Source: an uncultured Rhodospirillaceae bacterium (GTDB taxonomy: Bacteria > Pseudomonadota > Alphaproteobacteria > Dongiales > Dongiaceae). Taken from it: a stretch of 43,775 nucleotides of DNA. The stretch spans positions 1 to 43,775 of the forward strand of contig CADEFF010000031.1 in NCBI GenBank assembly GCA_902826565.1, read 5' to 3'. Below, piece by piece: positions 40,405-43,775 of this stretch (its first letter is position 1; each line of letters opens with the position of its first letter). The translations under genes were made by a program, and so were the position numbers. Below the pieces are notes generated by a model. It did no database searches, was not told the origin of the DNA, and saw nothing but the letters and a program-made list of their open reading frames with translations.

Positions 40405-41183
40405 CGCTTGGCTTCCTTCTTCTTCATGCTTTCGCTCCGGGCGACGTAGGCCGCCCAGAGATCCGGGCGTCGGGCCCGGGTGATGGCTTCGGAACGCGCG
40501 CGCCGCCAGGCGCGGATCTTCTCGTGATGGCCGGAGAGCAGCACCTCCGGCACGCTGCGCCCCTGCCATTCGGCGGGGCGGGTGTAATGCGGATATTCGA
40601 GGAGCCCGGCCGCGAAGCTCTCCTCCTCGAGCCCTTCGGGCGCGCCCATCACGCCGGGCAGCAGCCGCACCACGGCGTCGATCAGCGCGATCGCCGCGGG
40701 CTCGCCGCCGGAAAGGACGAAATCGCCGAGGCTCACCTCCTCGACGGCGCGCGCTTCGAGCACGCGCTCGTCGATGCCTTCATAGCGCCCGCAAAGCAGC
40801 GTGACGCCCGGCCTGGCGGCGAGCTCGGCCGCGAGCGCCTGATCGAACACCTGGCCGCGCGGCGAGAGATAGATCGCGGGCGCGCCGGCCATCGCCGTCG
40901 CCTCGAGCGCGGCGTCGATCACGTCGGGTCGCATCACCATGCCGGGTCCGCCGCCGAAGGGCGCGTCATCGACCGAGGCGTGGCGGCCTTGCGCGAAATC
41001 GCGGATGTCGATCGTCTCGAGCCGCCAGCGCCCGGCTTCGAGCGCCTTGCCGGCGAGCGACTGGCCGAGCGGCCCCGGGAACATCTCCGGAAAGAGCGTC
41101 AGCACCCGGCAACGCCAGCTCTCGCCCGCGTCCCCGTGCAAGGCGTCCTTCGTCAGGCGCGGATCGGTGACGGCGGGGCTCAT
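40401..41183 (-). CDS. trmD: tRNA (guanine-37-N1)-methyltransferase
   Basis: This is a SPOUT-class enzyme that methylates G37 next to the anticodon, preventing frameshifts. It has 260 residues, with about 25 extra N-terminal residues before the usual [11 protein letters not shown] start. The trefoil-knot SAM site is visible as [13 protein letters not shown] and [20 protein letters not shown], and the catalytic aspartate region as [16 protein letters not shown]. The C-terminal domain has [14 protein letters not shown]. It overlaps rimM upstream and rplS downstream by ATGA at both ends. Confidence 0.98.
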   Translation of the reverse strand: MSPAVTDPRLTKDALHGDAGESWRCRVLTLFPEMFPGPLGQSLAGKALEAGRWRLETIDIRDFAQGRHASVDDAPFGGGPGMVMRPDVIDAALEATAMAGAPAIYLSPRGQVFDQALAAELAARPGVTLLCGRYEGIDERVLEARAVEEVSLGDFVLSGGEPAAIALIDAVVRLLPGVMGAPEGLEEESFAAGLLEYPHYTRPAEWQGRSVPEVLLSGHHEKIRAWRRARSEAITRARRPDLWAAYVARSESMKKKEAKR

Positions 41184-41698
41184 GGCTCCACCTCCGCCGG
41201 CGGCGCTGCGACCAGCCGGCCGCCATCGAGATCCACCAGCGGCACCGTGCTTCGGGTGAAGGGAAGCAGCAGGCTCTCGCCCGTCTCGCCCGTCACTTCC
41301 AGCACGTCGCCGGCGCCGTAATTGAGCACGGCCCTCACCTTGCCGAGCCGCCGCCCGTCCGGCGTCTCCACCCCGAGCCCCACCAGATCGGCATGGTAGA
41401 ACTCGTTCTCCGGCGCCAGCGCCGGCAGGGCGGATCGGGCCACATAGAGCCGCGTGCCCTTCATGGCCTCGGCCGCGTTGCGATCGGTCACGCCCTCGAG
41501 GCGCGCCAGCACGCCGCCCTTCGCCGTGCCCACCACGGCGACCTCGTAGCGCCGCTCGCCGGTCTCATCGGTGAGCGGGCCATAGGCGGTGATCTGCGCC
41601 GGCTTTTCGGTGAAGCATTTGAGCTTCACCAGGCCGCGCACGCCATGGGCGCCGGCGACGGCGCCGACCAGCACGCGATCCGGGAGGGTGGGACGCAA
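41180..41698 (-). CDS. rimM: Ribosome maturation factor RimM
   Basis: This is a 30S assembly factor that binds S19 and helps mature the 3' domain of 16S rRNA. It has 172 residues if translation begins at the TTG at 41696-41698 ([19 protein letters not shown]). No ATG or GTG gives a better length: the only later GTG would remove the first strand. The N-terminal RimM domain contains [12 protein letters not shown] and the C-terminal PRC-barrel contains [17 protein letters not shown] and [18 protein letters not shown]. It starts 19 bp after rpsP and overlaps trmD by ATGA. The weak start may set its output below that of the ribosomal proteins. Confidence 0.93.
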   Translation of the reverse strand: MRPTLPDRVLVGAVAGAHGVRGLVKLKCFTEKPAQITAYGPLTDETGERRYEVAVVGTAKGGVLARLEGVTDRNAAEAMKGTRLYVARSALPALAPENEFYHADLVGLGVETPDGRRLGKVRAVLNYGAGDVLEVTGETGESLLLPFTRSTVPLVDLDGGRLVAAPPAEVEP

Positions 41699-41717
41699 GG
41701 CGCTGCCGCTCTCTGGC

Positions 41718-42095
41718 TCAGGCCTGCGGCGCGTCGCCGCCGGCCTCGGCCGGCATCGCCGCCGCCTCGGCAACCGCCTTGGCGCGCTCCTGCGCCTTCG
41801 CCTTCGGCAGATGCTGCTGGGACTGCTCGCGACGGCCCGGCTTCGCCATCAGCCCGGCATCGGCGAGGAAGAGCGCCACCCGGTCGGACGGCGTCGCGCC
41901 CATCTTCAGCCAATGCTCGATGCGCTCCTTCTTCAGCACGATGCGGTTCGCGTCGTCGCGCTGCAGAAGCGGGTTGTAGGTGCCGACCTTCTCGAGGAAG
42001 CGGCCGTCGCGCGCCATGCGCGATTCGGCGATGACGATGCTGTAGAAGGGCCGCTTCTTCGCGCCGCCGCGGCTCATGCGGATCTTGAGGGACAT
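41718..42095 (-). CDS. rpsP: 30S ribosomal protein S16
   Basis: This is a small-subunit ribosomal protein that stabilises the 5' domain of 16S rRNA. It has 125 residues: a conserved core (MSLKIRMSRGGAKKRPFYSI, KVGTYNPLL, ERIEHWLKMGATPSDRV) plus a 40-residue Ala/Glu/Lys-rich C-terminal tail common in Alphaproteobacteria. It lies 31 bp after the VOC-family gene and leads into rimM. Confidence 0.98.
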   Translation of the reverse strand: MSLKIRMSRGGAKKRPFYSIVIAESRMARDGRFLEKVGTYNPLLQRDDANRIVLKKERIEHWLKMGATPSDRVALFLADAGLMAKPGRREQSQQHLPKAKAQERAKAVAEAAAMPAEAGGDAPQA

Positions 42096-42126
42096 GCGGG
42101 TTCTTGCTCCTGGTTTCTTCGAGGGA

Positions 42127-42507
42127 TCACTTGGGAAGATGGCAGACGGCTTCGATATGGTTGCCGTCCGGATCGATGACGAAAGCGCCGTAGTAATGCG
42201 GATGATACTGGGTGCGCAGCCCCGGCTCGCCGTTGTCCTTGGCGCCGGCCGCGAGCGCGGCCTCGTAGAAGGCGCGGACCCGGGCGCGGTTGGCCGCGAC
42301 GAACGCGATGTGCGAGCCCGGCGCGCCGCGCGCGGTGCCCTTCTCCGGCTCCGACAGCCAGAAGCGCGGCTCGCGGGCCGAGCGGCCGTAGCCGGCGCCG
42401 CCCTCGATGTCCCAGACGCGCTTGTAGCCGAGCGGCTTCAGCGCCGCGTCATAGAAGGCCTGCGCCTTCTTCAGGTTCTTCACGCCGAGCGAGATATGGT
42501 CGAGCAT
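42127..42507 (-). CDS. VOC-superfamily (glyoxalase/dioxygenase-fold) protein
   Basis: This 126-residue protein has the vicinal oxygen chelate fold. MLDHISLGVKNLKKAQAFYD supplies the first metal-ligand-type His (residue 4), GSHIAFVAANRARVRAFYEA opens the second module, and YYGAFVIDPDGNHIEAVCH carries the Glu of the usual metal site. Such stand-alone single-domain proteins are often glyoxalase-like or resistance proteins, but the substrate is unknown. GGGGAA lies before the ATG. It is unusual in being inserted between ffh and rpsP, 13 bp from ffh and 31 bp from rpsP, probably in the same transcript. Confidence 0.88.
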   Translation of the reverse strand: MLDHISLGVKNLKKAQAFYDAALKPLGYKRVWDIEGGAGYGRSAREPRFWLSEPEKGTARGAPGSHIAFVAANRARVRAFYEAALAAGAKDNGEPGLRTQYHPHYYGAFVIDPDGNHIEAVCHLPK

Positions 42508-42520
42508 CGCTGTTTCCCCT

Positions 42521-43775
42521 TCAACGTCGCGGCAGCAGGCCGCCGATGCCGTGCCGCATCAGCCCCTTCTGCCCGAGCTTTCCCATCTGCTTCATCATGC
42601 GCGCCATCTCCTGATGCTGCTTCAGGAGCCGGTTGATCTCCTGCACCGTGGTGCCGGAGCCGGCGGCGATACGCTGCTTGCGCGAGGCCTTGATGATGTC
42701 CGGCCGGCGGCGTTCGGCGCGTGTCATCGAGGAGAGGATCGCGCGCTGGCGCTTGATCTGCTTGTCGTCGATCCGCGCATCCTTCATCTGCTGCTTGATC
42801 TTGCCGATGCCGGGCAGCATCGAGACGATGTCGTTGAGGCCGCCCATCTTCTCGAGCTTGCCGAGCTGGTCGGCGAGGTCATCGAGGTCGAACAGGCCCT
42901 TCTGCGCCTTGCGGGCGATGCGCTCGGCCTCTTCCTGCTCGACCTGCTCCGCGGCTTTCTCGACGAGGCTGACCACGTCGCCCATGCCGAGGATGCGGCC
43001 GGCGATGCGGTCGGGATGGAAATCCTCGAGCGCATCGAGCTTCTCGCCGACGCCCATGAGCTTGATCGGCTGGCCGGTGACGGCGCGCATCGAGAGCGCG
43101 GCGCCGCCGCGGGCATCGCCGTCGACGCGGGTGAGGACGATGCCGGTGACGCCGATCCGCTCGTGAAAGGCCTCCGCGACATTGACCGCGTCCTGGCCGG
43201 TCATGGCGTCGGCGACGAGCAGGGTCTCGACCGGCCCGGTCGCGGCCTTCACCGCGGCCACCTCCTCCATCAGCTCCTGGTCGATATGGAGCCGGCCGGC
43301 GCTGTCGAGCATGACGAGGTCGTAGCCTTCGAGCGCCGCCGTCTGCATCGCGCGCCTGGCGATCGCGAGCGGCGGCTCGCCCGGCACGATGTTGAGCGTC
43401 GGCACCTCCGCCTGGCGGCCGAGCGTCGCGAGCTGCTCCTGCGCGGCCGGGCGGCGCGTATCGAGCGACGCCATGAGCACGCGCTTGCGTTCGCGGTTCA
43501 CGAGGCGAAGCGCGATCTTGGCGGTGGAGGTGGTCTTGCCCGAACCCTGCAGCCCGACGAGCAGGATCGCGGCCGGCGGGGGTGCTGCGAGATCGAGCGG
43601 GACCGCGCTGCCGCCGAGCGCCGCCGCGAGCTCGTCATGCACGATCTTCACGACCATCTGGCCCGGCGTGACGCTCTTCAGCACTGCCTCGCCGATCGCG
43701 GCCGGCTTCACCTTCGCGATGAAATCCTTGACCACCGGCAAGGCGACGTCGGCCTCGAGCAGCGCCACGCGCACC
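42521..43775 (-). CDS. ffh: Signal recognition particle protein Ffh, 5'-truncated by window edge
   Basis: This is the GTPase that binds signal sequences on ribosomes and delivers them to FtsY at the membrane. About 417 of the expected 450-500 residues are visible; the extreme N-terminus is outside the window, so the first codon here is not the true start. The P-loop is GLQGSGKTTS, followed by SLDTRRPAAQEQL, LDSAGRLHIDQEL and TRVDGDARGGAALS of the G domain. The methionine-rich M domain is clear at the C-terminus (MARMMKQMGKLGQKGLMRHG). It is first in the block leading to rpsP. Confidence 0.98.
   Translation of the reverse strand, partial: VRVALLEADVALPVVKDFIAKVKPAAIGEAVLKSVTPGQMVVKIVHDELAAALGGSAVPLDLAAPPPAAILLVGLQGSGKTTSTAKIALRLVNRERKRVLMASLDTRRPAAQEQLATLGRQAEVPTLNIVPGEPPLAIARRAMQTAALEGYDLVMLDSAGRLHIDQELMEEVAAVKAATGPVETLLVADAMTGQDAVNVAEAFHERIGVTGIVLTRVDGDARGGAALSMRAVTGQPIKLMGVGEKLDALEDFHPDRIAGRILGMGDVVSLVEKAAEQVEQEEAERIARKAQKGLFDLDDLADQLGKLEKMGGLNDIVSMLPGIGKIKQQMKDARIDDKQIKRQRAILSSMTRAERRRPDIIKASRKQRIAAGSGTTVQEINRLLKQHQEMARMMKQMGKLGQKGLMRHGIGGLLPRR

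Overview
This is a GC-rich, densely coded chromosomal segment from an alphaproteobacterium. It is probably a Rhodospirillales-type lineage, although that placement is inferred from protein style and gene order and not from a marker-gene comparison. Almost everything is core metabolism. I see no rRNA, tRNA, CRISPR array, transposase, integrase of mobile type or prophage gene. Most operons lie on the minus strand, so within each block the first-transcribed gene has the highest coordinates.

Layout from left to right. (1) 1-3919 is the F1 part of ATP synthase, atpH-atpA-atpG-atpD, with atpD cut by the window edge and a clear promoter at 4032-4060. (2) 4150-11596 is a mixed stretch: an M20D amidohydrolase, an EamA/RhtA-like exporter, primosomal helicase priA, a small transaldolase, a DUF484-xerC pair and a small membrane methyltransferase. 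(3) 11649-21661 is a TCA-cycle operon read mdh, a 32-residue Lys/Arg-rich peptide, sucC, sucD, odhA, odhB, a C39-like protease homologue, lpdA. It encodes malate dehydrogenase, succinyl-CoA synthetase and the whole 2-oxoglutarate dehydrogenase complex. (4) 21803-24041 holds zapE, a short-chain dehydrogenase and a small DUF6494-type protein. (5) 24088-27680 is sdhCDAB (complex II) with a recognisable promoter, then about 1 kb with no convincing gene. (6) 28750-32269 holds a small putative lipoprotein, a mesaconyl-CoA hydratase/CoA-ester lyase pair and a pyridoxal kinase. (7) 32325-39824 holds asd, several small orphan genes (two short secreted proteins, DUF962, DUF3303, a GNAT and a 49-residue protein), then leuB, leuD, an RDD membrane protein and leuC. 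(8) 40012-43775 is the ribosome/SRP operon ffh-(VOC)-rpsP-rimM-trmD-rplS, with ffh cut by the window edge.

The genes make a coherent energy-metabolism neighbourhood. The TCA cycle from 2-oxoglutarate to oxaloacetate is here apart from fumarase, complex II feeds the quinone pool, and ATP synthase uses the resulting proton gradient. Stop/start overlaps (ATGA or TGATG) link atpH-atpA, sucC-sucD, mdh-basic peptide, SDR-zapE, sdhC-sdhD, mcl-mch, rimM-trmD and trmD-rplS, so translational coupling is the rule.

The window does not contain an obvious defence, secretion or biosynthetic novelty. The least explained items are the Lys-rich 32-residue peptide coupled to mdh, the C39-like protein with four 11-residue repeats encoded by tandem GC hairpins inside the 2-oxoglutarate dehydrogenase operon, a 9-bp inverted repeat at the mdh promoter, three palindromic 29-bp elements between sdhA and sdhB, a pair of small secreted Cys/Thr/Pro-rich proteins, and the gene-empty kilobase upstream of sdhC.
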